Positions 1-35,814 of a stretch of 64,000 bases of DNA are shown piece after piece. Both the position numbers and the translations under genes were made by a program. Within the stretch, counting starts at the first letter, position 1, and each line of letters opens with the position of its first letter. The notes under the pieces were generated by a model. It made no database searches. It saw nothing but the letters and a program-made list of their open reading frames with translations, and had not been told where the DNA came from. This DNA is from Eriocheir sinensis (taxonomy: Eukaryota; Arthropoda; Malacostraca; Decapoda; Varunidae): contig NC_066544.1 of assembly GCF_024679095.1 (NCBI RefSeq), positions 7,762,490 through 7,826,489 on the forward strand, read 5' to 3'.

Positions 1-735
1 TATACCACGAATAGGGGGGGGGGAGTAATATGCGGGGGGAGGGGGGGCTACTCCTGACCTTCTTAACTCCCCCCTCCTGCTTCTTCCCCTCCATCAACAG
101 CTTCACTTCAAATATCGTCAATGGAATGCCTCACGTAGGATAAAGCATCGAACGTCCAACATAATACGAGACCTTTCATTATTATTCATTTACAGTAGAT
201 CGAAAGAGGAATATAGAACGGAGGGAAAGGAAGATAATGATGATGATGATGATAACTATTAATAAGTGTTTTCATACTTAATCACAGCAGCTTTCAACGG
301 TCTCTTAATAACAGTTGAGCCTCACCAAGACAAAAGACGGTAAGTGTTCGTTAGAGGTCACTCAAAAATTTCACGGCCGACACTGTTACTTTCTGCCACA
401 TTTTATCCTCTAAAGAAATAATACCGACGAACGCCAATTTCCGAAGACAAAGTAAAAAAAAAATGTAATAGGCTAGTTTTGCGCCGCACACATGATGGTT
501 ACTTACTGCTATCCAAAGAGTCATTACGCACCACTAGTTGTTGTTGGTAATAGTAGTGGAGTTCGTGGTGGTTGTCTACAAGTAAAATGTAACCCCAAAT
601 ATTCGTCTGTGAGTCGTAACAATCATCATATGCCTCTCCTCTTGTCTTCCTTAGTTGTAATGGAGAGTTAGTCAGCAATCTAATATAATACAAATATCTT
701 AATTCAAATAGAGCAAAACACTTATGTATACAACC

Positions 736-768
<33 letters not shown>

Positions 769-1058
769 GCTTGGTTCCATACTGGGGGGGAGGAGAGCCT
801 TTAAGGGGGGCGCGGACCCCTGCGGAGGGCGTGAGAGGCGGAAAAGGAAAAGTCCGGGCAACGCCCCCTTCCTTCTCCACTTCCTCCTGCGGGGCCAGAC
901 CGGAAAAGGAGTGGCGGAATAAAAAGTAGTAGTAGTAGTAGTAATAGTAGTAGTAGTAATAGTAGTAATAGTAGTAATAGTAGTAGTAGTAGTAGTAGTA
1001 AGATACCGCTCACAACGCAACTCTAATGGATGGAGGCCCGTAGTAGTAAAAAAAAAAA

Positions 1059-1103
<45 letters not shown>

Positions 1104-1202
1104 TAGTAGTGGTAGTAATAGTAGTAACAGCATCATTAACACAAACGAATTAAGCCTCGAGTCCTGGCGCTGGTAACTGGTATAAACACTTGTTGAGTCA
1201 GT

Positions 1203-1243
<41 letters not shown>

Positions 1244-1440
1244 TCATCAACACACGGTAACGAAAAGACCGACGCTTCGAGCAAAACCCTCAAGTCTGGA
1301 ACCACTGACCCGTTATGTTTGTCTTCGCTTCAAAGTTATCCTCGACCCTTTGCTGCCCAAGAGTTGAAAGCGACGAGGCGGAGGAGGGTGATAATGGCTA
1401 GCCTCTCTCTCTCTCTCTCTCTCACGCACACACACACACA
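1..1440. other. Gene-free, simple-repeat-rich stretch
   Basis: No supported gene. It holds poly-G runs at the left edge, a (TG)n tract near 738-767, a long (GTA/TAG)n tract in two blocks at about 927-1000 and 1060-1130, and (CT)n blocks near 1212-1240 and 1402-1423 followed by (CA)n. All open frames here are microsatellite translations (poly-Thr, poly-Leu, Cys-Val). Confidence 0.8.
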
Positions 1441-1446
1441 CACACA

Positions 1447-1498
1447 GATACACCCCATTTCGTCACCAGTCCCATTCGTCACATACCCGGTCCGCCAC

Positions 1499-1529
<31 letters not shown>

Positions 1530-4123
1530 GTCACCAAAGCATTCCAATCGTCACCAATGGGAAATCCATTTCGTCACCACAAATTTCAATAGGATGATTT
1601 TCTCATTCAACCCTGAATCTGATGAAACTGTCAATGAGACAATGCCATTTTTATCGAATAACTCGATCACTTGATCGAAACCATTGACAGTTTTCACAGT
1701 GGCAAGCCAAATATTCACCTCAGGATGCCATACAGTAGTGGAGCTTGTCAGTTGTCACCTTCGGTTAGGCTGTCGGAAGGATGTGCGATTACGTCACCGG
1801 GCTCTACTGTGTGATAAAAGTCATCAGTGGAGAGACAGAGTGTGTGGTACGAGCGTGACTCGGGAGATGTACAGGTGAGAATACAAAAATGAGTACTGTA
1901 TTACTACTGATATATTTCATTAGTACACTGATTATTGTGTGTGATACTTGTGGACAATGAACACGTACTTATTTCCTTACAGGCTGATAAACAAACATAT
2001 AATGGAGGGTGGATCCTTTGATTGGACTTACCCTGAACGCCCTACAGCCCACCGCTCTCAGGAAGAATGTTTGGAGTGTCCTTACAGTGGTGCTGCCGAC
2101 AGCCGTTCTACGCCCGACCGCTCTCAGGATGAATATTTTGAGTCTACCATCGGTGGTGCGTTGTCTATTGCTTCTGAACAGTGCATGGAGGACTATGATA
2201 ATATTGGCAGGTCCTCTGCATTGGATGCTGACTGTTCCTTTACGGTGGAGTTACCCAATGATCCAGTCATTTCAGTGCATGAAAAATCTATAGAAAATAA
2301 ACCGCTATCAAAAGAAAATTTAACTGATAATCAACCAGTGACCTGGGAAGTTGTTCCTGGTGGTACAAAACGAGGAAAGCCAAGGTTGCACAGTTCTGAT
2401 GGCCACACGTACACAATAAGAAAAGGAACTGAATCGGTGACATATTGGACTTGCAGCATCCGTCAAAAGGATAACAAGTGTCGAGCTAGTGTAGTTCAGC
2501 GAGGCGTAACCTTCAAGCCAGGACAACACACTCACAGCCATCCCGCCACACCAGGACTCCTTGCTGCAACCACGGTATCAGTAGCCGTCAAAAAGAGATG
2601 TGCACAAGATTACTTTACCTCCGCAACCCAAATTGTAGAAGAGGAACTGGCCACATACAAACACGACCACCCTAATGCCCATCAGTTACCCAAACAAAGC
2701 AGCCTTATCAAACAGGGTAACCGACACCGTCAGTCTCAAAGGCCACATCACCCATCTCATCTTGACTTTGAACTCGTGTCTGACAGTCTGCCGCCAGATT
2801 TCATTCAAACAGATATCAAAATAGGCGACAATGGCAACCAGAATAGTTCTCGCCACATTACCATGGCCACCAAAAATCAATTTAGTCTCTTAAGCAATAC
2901 TAAGCAGTGGTATATTGATGGAACGTTTAAAATAGTCAGAAATGGTACATACATGCCTTCCTTAAAGCAGAACATGCAAAGCAAGTGCCCCTCTTGTTTG
3001 TTTTGATGAGTGGAAAAAGACAAGACTACGTCAAGGTGTTCCAAGCCATCAAGCAGTTGCTGAAGCAAGACCCAGATGTTATGGAAGTAATAATGGATTT
3101 TGAAGTAGCAATGTGGAATGCAATAAGAGAAGTGTATCCATCGGTTCATTTGCATGGCTGCACTTTTTCACTGGGCACATGCAGTCTGGCGGAAAGTGCA
3201 ACAGGTTGGCCTGGCGACTGCATATATAGAGCGAGGACCAGTATACGATTTTGTACGTCAACTCCTAGCTCTTCCCTACCTCCCTAAACGACATATCCGA
3301 CCAGCCTTTGAAGAACTCCAGGAAAAATCACAGCAATGCGAACATACGAGAAAACTAAGATTATATAAGGCAAACATGGCTTAATTGGTAACACCGTCTG
3401 GTCAGTGGGCAACTGGTGTGCGTTCCGACGATTGGTTCGCACAAACAATGACATCGAGGGCTGGCACCTACGCATCAACACGCGAGCAACAAAGCACAAC
3501 CTTTCAATGTACCTTCTCATCCCGCTTCTTCACAGAGAAGCCACGATGGTTGATTTACAGCAACAGCTGGTTGCTGGACACACACTAAGGTCATCCACAA
3601 GAAAGGGAAATCACGACAAGCAAGTCCGTCTCCGGAAGTTAATTGTGGGATGCTTACGAGGAAAAATCCATCACCACTACTAAATTTCTAAGAAGCTGTC
3701 AGCGTCTTCTTCCGAGTCCAACATATGATTAACAATTATTTTGCGCATGTTTTCTCTAAAATTGTGGTAGTTCCCCACCAAGATTTTTAGTTACCTTTTA
3801 AAATTTTGTTGATGCTATTGTTTTGTAACAACGCAATTGTATGTACCTTTTGATCTATTTCTACAGCAATATAAAAAGAATTATGGGGTTTTATTTTTCA
3901 TATACAGACAATGATCACACTCTGACCAGTTTTTTTGTGTTTACTTCATTCCTTTTTGCTTAATTTTTATTTATTTATTTATTTATTTATTTGGCGGGGG
4001 GGGGGGGGGGCGGGCGTATCTATGAAAAAAGTCATGAAGATACTTAAACGGTGAAGAAAAGCGTCGTGACGAAACGGATGAAAACAGTGGTGACGAAACG
4101 GTTTGGTGACGAGACGTGTATAC
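1447..4123 (+). mobile_element. Mutator-like (MULE) DNA transposon, decayed, with iteron-bearing inverted ends
   Basis: Both ends carry arrays of the short motif TTTCGTCACCA, direct on the left (five variants at about 1457-1582) and in reverse complement on the right (about 4058-4115). The outermost bases also match in inverted form: GATACAC at 1447 and GTATACAC read inward from 4123. Between them lies the broken transposase described separately. The element is bordered on both sides by (CA)n, so a target-site duplication cannot be read. A poly-A run (about 1500-1527) interrupts the left end, and (TTTA)n plus a poly-G run near 3965-4010 sit just inside the right end. The exact termini are inferred. 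Confidence 0.65.
1948..3682 (+). pseudogene. FLYWCH-MULE transposase pseudogene
   Basis: The first open frame (1948-3006) has a FLYWCH-type zinc finger at about 2340-2545: a YWTC core, a second Cys, then HTHSH. It is followed by the start of a MULE transposase domain with YIDGTFK near 2910. The reading then moves to another frame at about 2985 (MSGKRQDY, then MDFE near 3097), back to the first frame near 3155 (FHWAHAVWRKVQ) and again to a third stretch from about 3405 (RTNNDIEGWH, RINTRATKH). DGTF, MDFE and the NNDIEGWH block are the acidic and conserved positions expected of MULE transposases. At least three frameshifts, plus a stop at about 3382, make it inactive. The FLYWCH-plus-MULE architecture is common in arthropod genomes. 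Confidence 0.75.
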
Positions 4124-4285
4124 CCCCCCGCCCCCCACCCACACACACACACACATATAACTGCAATCATATCGTGAGAACCGAGGAATGAAAGTGAAAG
4201 AAATTGCGGGAAATGTAGAGGACAGTGACCGTTTAAAAAGAGTGATAACAGGCTAATTAACGACATTGAAAGGTGTGTGTGAGTG

Positions 4286-4316
<31 letters not shown>

Positions 4317-4889
4317 TCCCCCAGGTGTCAAACTTTCCTATACGTCACGGGAAAAGAAGAGGATAAAAGGAGGGAAAAGGAAGAGGAAAATAACAAAACA
4401 CAGCAAGGAGAAAAAAGGGAAAGGCTAAAAGGAGGAAAAAGAAAGTGATACAATTTAAACAGACGTTGAGGTGGTGTAGTCCTGGAAAAATAAAGAGGAT
4501 AAAAGGAGGGAAAAGAAAGAGGAGTAGCAGTAGGAGGAGTGGTAAAAAGGATGAGGTTACAAGGAGGGAAAAGAAAGAGGAGTAGCAGTAGGAGGAGTGG
4601 TAAAAAGGAAGAGGTTACAAGGAGGGAGAAGGAAGAGGAACAATACAAATCACAGACCTTGAAGTGGTGAAGTCCTGGCGTCCCTCAAGTTGGGTCTCTC
4701 GTCTGCCATCCCCGGGCTGTTCGCGTACACTTCACTGCTTGGGGGACTCTACAACCTTTCCTCTTCACGAAATAGTCTCCTCCTGGGTGTATCAAGGCTC
4801 CGCGGACATGTTATCACTCACAAACGAATAGTCACTCACTCCCTGCCGCCTCGTCCGCCATCACGCTCCGGTTTGTTGACATTCGAAGC
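4124..4889. other. Gene-free spacer with (TG)n and purine-rich repeats
   Basis: A (TG)n tract lies at about 4274-4316. Two near-identical copies of a ~60-bp purine-rich unit (AAAGAAAGAGGAGTAGCAGT) sit at about 4510-4570 and 4570-4630. No supported coding region. Confidence 0.6.
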
Positions 4890-5745
4890 TAAGTCTCGCA
4901 GTCACTAGCTTTTGTTTTGGCTATTGGTTTTCATCTAATATATTGGTTACTTTGCCTGGTGATTGAGTTTAGTTGTTGTTATATTTGAATTACTTAAGAA
5001 ATATATGTTTTTTTGTCAGGATATCTCGCTCACTGATAAAAATGCGTACCGTAGAAAAAGTGAAAAAAACTAAGTCGGTCGTTAGGTTTTTGTTTTCCTC
5101 TCATATTTTGGTTCCTTTGCCTGGTGATTGAGTTTAGTTGTTGTTGTTGTATCTGAATTACTTAAGAAATATCTGGTTTTTGTCAGGAAATCTCGCTCAC
5201 TGTGATAAAAATGCGTACCGAAGAAAAAGTACAAAAATTAAGTCGGTCGTTAGGTTTTTGTTTTCCTCTCATATTTTGGTTCCTTTGCCTGGTGATTGAG
5301 TTTAGTTGTTGTTGTTATATTTGAATTACTTAAGAAATATCTGTTTTTTTGTTAGGAAATCTCGCTCACTGATAAAAATCCGTACCGTAGAAAAAGTACA
5401 AAAAATTAAGTCGGTCGTTAGGTTTTTGTTTTCCTCTCATATATTGGTTCCTTTGCCTGGTGATTGAGTTTAGTTGTTGTTGTTATATTTGAATTACTTA
5501 AGAAATATCTGTTTTTTGTTAGGAAATCTCCCTCACTGTGATAAAAATGCGTACCGTAGAAAAAGTAAAAAAAAACTAAGTCGGTCCTGCTGCCCGTCAG
5601 GTTTTGCTTCTTCTAATATTTTGGTTACTTTTATCTGGCTATTGATGTTTTGTGTGTTAGCAACTTAGCATACTATAAATACTTAAGAAATATCTGTGTG
5701 TTTATCTGGAAATCTCGCCCGTGAAAAACATGAAGTCGGTCCCAT
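4890..5745. repeat. Satellite-like tandem array, ~168-bp unit, about five copies
   Basis: The anchor word AAGTCGGTC recurs at about 5072, 5240, 5408, 5578 and 5732 (spacings 168, 168, 170, 154). A second anchor, TTTGCCTGGTGATTGAG, recurs at about 4952, 5115, 5283 and 5451. Each unit carries GAATTACTTAAGAAATAT and TCTCGCTCACTG. The inner units are close to identical; the outer ones are more divergent, as expected of a small satellite array. Confidence 0.85.
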
Positions 5746-6584
5746 TGCACGCACGCGATACACCTACCGATTATTCTTATACTTATTATTCCTGTATACA
5801 AATATGAATACAATACGAATAAGCAAACAAAATTACATTGCATCAAGAACTTTCGTCTAAGGGTTTATGAGTCGTTTAAGGATAAAAAAGGGTCGTGAAA
5901 AAAAATTAAGTCTGTCCCACGGCACGCCTATCACACGGACTATTCTCGTATACAAATATGAATAAAATAAGAATAAGCAAACGAAAGAAGAGCAGCTGTT
6001 TTTACATTGCTTCTTGGCATGTTCCTCCCTCTTCCCTTGTTTACCTGCAACAATAAACTATCAATCAATCAATCAATCAAGAACATTTGTCTAAGGGTCT
6101 GAGGGTCGTTTGAGGGTACAGAAAGTGTCCTTGAAAGGTTAGAACGTGTTGCATCACCCTTCCACGCAACTCCATTATAGAACAGAGGCCGGATTCATCA
6201 AACCTCTTACGAGACCTGTTGTTGGTAAGTCTTCTGGTAACTCCATCATTTAGGAACGCTCTTGATCTTAAAGCGACTCCAATGGCAATGAAAGAATTAA
6301 GTGTCGACCAGTACTTCATTCACTGTCATCGGAGCAGCCTAAACAAAAAGATCATTCGTAGAGGACAGATTTACTTAAGACTTATACCAACGTCCGGTCT
6401 TGTAGTGGTGGTTTGATGAATCCGGCTCCAGTTGGATTAGGTCTCTCCCTCATAACAGCTTCATATTTCAGACCGACGCGATTTTTTCCTCCCCTGCATA
6501 GTCTAATAACCCCGGCCCCCACGCAGGGAAGGTGTTAAAGGTATTATAACACTCCAGCAGAAGGGCGGCCATAAAACTTGAGGC
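5746..6584. other. Gene-free spacer with a diverged duplication
   Basis: A block with GTATACAAATATGAATA and GAATAAGCAAAC occurs at about 5795-5830 and again at about 5950-5985, each time after a version of the AAGTCGGTCCC word. This looks like decayed outer units of the neighbouring satellite. A (TCAA)n run is at about 6061-6080. No supported gene. Confidence 0.55.
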
Positions 6585-6955
6585 AAAGTCACCAAGTACA
6601 GGGGATGAGAGGAACATGATAAAAGGGGGGGGGGGGGGGGGGAGTCAGCCACAGCCCTTTTTCTCTCTCTAGCCTACTTAGTTGCATTTACAAACCTTGA
6701 CAGCGGTAAGGTTAATAGCTCGACGTTATTTGTGGTTACGAATAGGTATGTTTAATAGGTTAGTTTATCTACCAGGGGATGAGAGGAACATATAATAAAA
6801 GGGGGGGAGGGGGAGGGGAGTCAGCCACGGCCAGCTCCTCCGCTCTACTTTTAGCTGGATTTACAACCCCCCTTTTTTTTTGGTATTTCGAACCTTGACA
6901 GCGGTAAGGTTATTAGCTCTACGTTATCTGTGGTTATGAATAGGTATGTTGAGGC
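6585..6955. repeat. Tandem duplication, two ~180-bp copies
   Basis: AGGGGATGAGAGGAACAT followed by a poly-G run, GAGTCAGCCAC and then CCTTGACAGCGGTAAGGTTA occurs twice, starting at about 6599 and 6774. The copies differ mainly in poly-G and poly-T length. Confidence 0.8.
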
Positions 6956-7009
6956 TATGTTTTTTTATGCGATTCTTAACACCCAAGCTACGTTTTTTTT
7001 TTTCTCTAT

Positions 7010-7322
7010 TATGGTGTATCTCGCTCCTAACTTAGTGAGAACATAAACCACTAATAATAATGATAATGATAGTAAGAAAAACGTATGAAGAAGCATAATA
7101 GTGGCCTAATGAAGTAAAGGATATGGTAAACAATTTCAATTACATTCAGAAGACTCAGGGTGATCACTCAACTTCTCTTGCTCTTAACTTCGTGAGAAAC
7201 AACTCTTCCTACAACTAATAATGATAATAAAAAAAATAGAATAAACATAAAAGTGGCCTAATGAAGCAAACTACGTTAATTAACTTCAAGTACATTCAGA
7301 AAGCTAAAGGTGATCGTTCAAC
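7010..7322. repeat. Tandem duplication, two ~155-bp copies
   Basis: The words AGTGGCCTAATGAAG and TACATTCAGAA, followed by GGTGATC and TTCAAC/CTCAAC, occur at about 7100-7170 and 7250-7322. They are preceded by related CTAATAATAATGATAA blocks. Confidence 0.7.
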
Positions 7323-7379
7323 AGGTGTGGGGAGTGAGCCTTATTAGCATATATAAATAATTGGTACCTTCGCCTTCAC

Positions 7380-7760
7380 ACACTATGGGGGAGGGAGGGA
7401 AGGGGGCGAAGGTGACATCCAGGGAGCCTTCACACACCCACAAAGACAGAGATGGCATGCTATTCAACACCGCGGCTTTTTCTCGCTGCAGGTGGAAAGG
7501 ACGGGGCGGGGCGGGACAACAGTGCGTCTGACAGGCTGTTGTGACGCCCCGGACATATTGGCAGCCTTATCAGCGCCTCTAGTTTGCTCTGCTTATGGTA
7601 CCCTGCCCCCCCCCCCCCGCCCTCTGACAGGCCGCGGTAATAACGATGCTGGCGATGTTCCCGCACCAAAGGGCAAAGATCACAGAGTAGCAAGTCATGC
7701 ATTTGAAACTAAAAATGCTAGATGTAAAGAAGTTGTGTTTTAGTTTTCAGGACTAGGGAA
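7380..7760. other. CpG-rich island-like patch, no gene identified
   Basis: This patch is clearly richer in G+C and CpG than its surroundings. It contains a GC-box-like word (GGGGCGGGGC at about 7503) and a poly-C run near 7602. Open frames cross it in both directions but match nothing recognisable. It could be an unannotated first exon or promoter, or only a GC-rich repeat. Confidence 0.3.
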
Positions 7761-8440
7761 GGAGGGGAGTGTAAAGACAAATAAATTAAAAGGTACAGGA
7801 CCATGCCAGAGCAGTGACAGCCAAGAGGTCCACCTAAAGACAGTTAACAATGTAATGTGTCGCTTCCGTATCAGAGTGGGAAAAGATGACACGGTGATGC
7901 AAAGAAAACATGGTGATGTAAGGAGGATGAAACTACTAGGGTAGGGAAAAAAAAAGAAATGGCTAGTAATGAAATTCTGATGATAGATAAAAGATAGATA
8001 GATAGAAGAAGTAATGAAATTCTGAAGATATAGGTTGTGGGTATAAGCATATAAAAAGAAAAATTGTCAGTTTAAAAACAGACTGCTAAAAATATCTCCA
8101 TGACCCAAAAAGGCAACCAAGGTCAGGTAAAAATGGACGTGACACTCGGGTGGGAGTAACAATTTCCTTCCCTCTGACGCTGCATCCATTCATGTGTAAA
8201 TAAATATTCATCCTCCACTCCATGCAGTTCATTTGTATTCCTTCTGCATCATCACTCATCTTTTTTTTCTGCCACACACACACACACACACACACGAACT
8301 AAGGGAAATAGTATTTGTATTTTAAAGCTCCATTGTTTTGTCTGCATATGTACAGACCAGTAACATTTTTCAACCATAAACAGTATGAAAAAATTAAAAA
8401 AGAATATACTGGCACAACAAACCACGTGAATTTGAGTCAA
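7761..8440. other. Gene-free spacer
   Basis: A (GATA)n run near 7985-8005 and (CA)n at about 8273-8296. Nothing else supported. It is downstream of the proposed CYFIP poly(A) signal. Confidence 0.5.
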
Positions 8441-8446
8441 TTTATT
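8441..8446 (-). terminator. Candidate poly(A) signal of CYFIP
   Basis: On the minus strand this reads AATAAA and is followed about 20 nt later by a GT-rich stretch (GTGGTTTGTTGTG), the usual downstream element. It would give a 3' UTR of about 1.5 kb after the stop codon at 9922-9924. Other AATAAA-like words exist in the region, so this is inference. Confidence 0.4.
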
Positions 8447-9921
8447 AATAAAAATGGCAATATTGTGTAGACATTCACCAGCAGTCTGCTAACTTATAAT
8501 GGGTCGAGGAAGTGACGGGAAGTGACTGGAAGTGACGGGGAGCAAATATAACGACACACATCCTTCTCCACAAAGTTTTCTCTATGTTCCCGGGATGACT
8601 AAAGACAACAACCAACCTGTGACCTGACCTAATGGCTGCTTGGGTCACTTTGTTTCCTATATCCAAGGGGATCAATTAAGTATTTATTAAGGCAAGGCAT
8701 AATAAAAAATACAAGATGAATGAGGAGGAACAAAAAAATACCTAACCTAATGACGTACTGAAATACTAAACTGGTATTGCACACAGCCATTTCTGGTGAG
8801 GATTCTTGTTGTATAAGTTTTTTCTGATGACTTTTGACCTCCTTTTAGTAGTTGTTTGTTGTTGTTGGCTCCTTACAATACTCATGAGCACCATTCATGC
8901 CTAACGCACTCATTTTATATACAAAGCCCTGATCAGACTGCACGGGCATCGTTACACACACCTATGTATGAGTATATACTGTTTGTAGCTTGATAACTTT
9001 GTACACTACGTAAGGCTCATTTTATATTGATTTCATGCATAATGTTATAGGTCACGAGTGTTGAGCTCATAGCATGCATACTAAGCTCACTTCATACAAT
9101 GGAACGTTGTGCTACCTAGGTCTTCCCAAAGCAGTTCCTTATTTAACAGACAGCTCCTCAGTGTTTCCCAGGCCCTGCAGCACCATACATGTACTCTATA
9201 GATGCTCCTGCCTCACCACTACAGTTGCACATGTATGGCTTCGTCATCTACTTGGGTGTGTGATGCACTGTCCAGAACACAATTTGGTTACTTAAGATTG
9301 GGACCATGTGAGATGTCTTTTGAGCTCTGTCTACCACTCTTGTGTCACCCAAGTGTGGCTCTTCAAGTTTCTGCACCAACCTCAGATATGGTATGAAACA
9401 ACCCACTATGGCTGCAACACATACTATTAGCTGTGGCAATGTTCCGACTCAACATGAACAGAAAGAATGTATATACAAGAGTAATGAGGGGCATGACAAT
9501 GAAGTAGTACCATAAGTAAAACACCCCTGGTAGTGAACAAAAGGTTCAAACACTCCATTTTCTACTGCCTGTTTTCCACTAACCAACTGTGAAAAAAATT
9601 GAGGACAGAAAAATGAAGAAGTGATGTTTACAATTTTGCCACAAGGACAAAGAATGCGTGGCACAATGAGGAACCCCACAGTGCCAGCCTGCAGTCGATC
9701 ATCGGGACAACACATCACCGGTCACTGGCAAGATACTCCACAAAGCCCCTCAGAGCCATGCACTCCAAAACTGGGGCACTGCAGGGGTTCAGCATTGCAC
9801 ATGAGAAATAAAAGTGTGGCCCCTGTGACACCTAACACTCCCACACTGCCACTCCTTCTCAGCACCTGGAGGATGAAGGAGAAAGAGGAGGAGACAACTG
9901 GGAGGGGGGCGAGGTGTTGTC

Positions 9922-33263
<23,342 letters not shown>

Positions 33264-33270
33264 CTTGCTT

Positions 33271-34194
33271 CTGTGCAGTGGTGGATGTGAGGGAAAGAGA
33301 AAGAGAAGAATGTGCATTAGAAGTCAATAGAACAAACATATAAGTAGGTAAATGCAATGAAGACTATGCAAAGAATATGTCACATAGTAGAGCCGTGAAG
33401 TGTATCAGGAACAAGCAGAGATACAGGCTAATAGGTCCGTATCTTAAAATAAGTAATAAGAAGCAAGTACAAGCAAATTTGTAGGACTAAAAAATCTAAT
33501 TGAATTTGTAAAATTAAAAGAAACGAGTCTTTCCTCATATCACATTTCTACACAAGATAAACTACCGTATTACAAACATATTCCCATTCTCTTCAAACAC
33601 ATGTATCTTCCCCTTTATGAAAGTCATTGTTTCAATAATTTATGGAGAAAATCTTTAATTACACAGACAGCTATATTCTCCTACACCTTCTTTCCACACT
33701 ATGATTTGTACTAATTCATATCAATTCAAGTACAGCATGAAAAACACAGTCACGGTGTGTAAAACAAAAGACACAACATGTTATAATCTAGTATAATAAT
33801 CACGCCATGAAAGCACTTATTATTTTACCAAACCGTAGGTAAAATTTTCTAATGATATCCATTAACCCAGTTCTTTAAGTGCTTTCCACCACAATTTCTT
33901 GAACAAACCAGAGTAACAATGGTATAAAATATCATCAATGGCCTAAATTCTGAGTTTTGTCACTCATGTCCCTCCATACAGTGCAAGTCTCGGTAACCAG
34001 CTCCTATCATTGGGCAAATTATGGCTGGGTGGCTGGTGGTCATAGATAAACTGCTCACGAAACAGATCTACAGTACCTCACAAAACCCTTCATGAAGCAG
34101 GATGTAAACAGCCTGTAAATAGTTCCCTAACAATAAGCTTCATAAAAGGAAAAGTATTGTTATAGCTATTCACTATGACACCCTGGGGAAGGGG

Positions 34195-34277
<83 letters not shown>

Positions 34278-35814
34278 CAAGCAAACAAGGAAAAAAAGAG
34301 AAGACATTAGAGGAACAGAGGTGAGCCAACCCTAATCTCTGAGCCAGACCACAACCCCTCTCACTTCTGTACCTCACTTATGAAGACAAAGAAAAAAGTG
34401 CCCACCAACCTGACAAATGGCTACAAAAGAGCCTGATTAGGGGATGGTTGAAGAGAGGGTAAACTACTAATTTTGAGACACTGACTGTTTATTCTTGGCC
34501 AAAATAGGATGCTTTTTTATTATAGTTAATTTTATTTTCTGGAAATCACAAAATGGTTGACTTCAATACCTGAGGAGCACCCGCTGCCACCCCGCTCCCA
34601 CCCATGATCATCAGTCTGCGTAGTAGAGCAAGGAAAAAAAAAAGAGAAGACAATAGAGGGACAGAGGTGAGCCAACCCTAATCTCAGAACCAGTCCAGTC
34701 CTGTCCTGCACTGCGTACGTATGCCTGCCCACATCACATGCCAAATAAATTTAAACCTAACCTAACTGACATAGCCTACATGACATCCCCTGGCCCACCC
34801 CCTTCTATTTTCTGGAAGTCATTCGTTATTGCAGTGCATTCAGGGACATAAAAAGAATTCATAATGTATTAACTTCACAAGAGGTGGCCACCCCAGAGAT
34901 GAGGCCACACCCCCTCTCACTAAAACAAATGTAGGCTATGCCTTTTCAATGGCGTTCTAATGTGATTTTGTTGATTTCTCAACCTCATTTGAAATGCATA
35001 TTAGTCTATTTCATGCTCCCCCACCCAAAAAACCCCTGTTCCCACAGGTCCCCCAAGATCGTTTAGGGCAGGGGATAGACATAACTTGGAGAGGCATAAC
35101 TCGAAAAGTAGACATTTGCGATGAAAATGAGGTACAAAATCATGCAATTCACTACATCTATCACCAGAAAAACATGAACCACGTAAGAAAATCGTTGGTT
35201 GGGTGAAACCGTAAATTGTCCGCCACTTCTTCAGATGAGACCACACCCCCTCTCACTTTTGTACATCATTTACGAAGATAGAGGAAAACGTGCCACTAAC
35301 TGAACAAAAAGCGACAAAAGAACCAAATTATAACATACGAGACCTAAAAACAACCCCAGGAGCCCTAAAAACACCAACCAACACATGCGATACTTGGAGT
35401 GGGTTGGGCCGCTTAACCTCACCCACGCCGGGCCACGGATTTCAGTTACCGGGTACTAATGACCGTGACTACATAAACCAAGAGGAAACACCCACCAAAA
35501 CACATTAATAAACCAAACAACACTAAAGAAGGTCACTTAAACCCAACCCAAACCCCCAACCACACTTAATTGTACCCATGACAGGAAGCCCCGAAGGAAA
35601 ATCTCGCCGAAAATCCCTTATAATTCACTTCCCTCAAGTTATTTATGGGTCTAATATAATCTAGTGTGTTAATGGATGCTCGTCTCACCTTTATTACGCT
35701 CTTAGGGGCTCAAAATCGGCTAAAAATCACATTGTAGAGTGTCATTAGTCAGAGCCTTCGACCCAACCCTTCAACTGTAAACAAACACCTGGCACGTGAG
35801 CATCGCCGGGCGTG
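33271..35814. other. Spacer upstream of the first CYFIP coding exon
   Basis: Probably intron of a CYFIP transcript that begins upstream. It contains (AG)n at 34198-34275 and diverged duplicates sharing ACAGAGGTGAGCCAACCCTA (about 34315 and 34660) and CACACCCCCTCTCAC (about 34905 and 35242). No supported coding exon was found in either direction. Confidence 0.55.
34198..34275. repeat. (AG)n microsatellite
   Basis: Uninterrupted AG dinucleotide tract of about 39 units; the open frames across it are artefacts. Confidence 0.95.
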
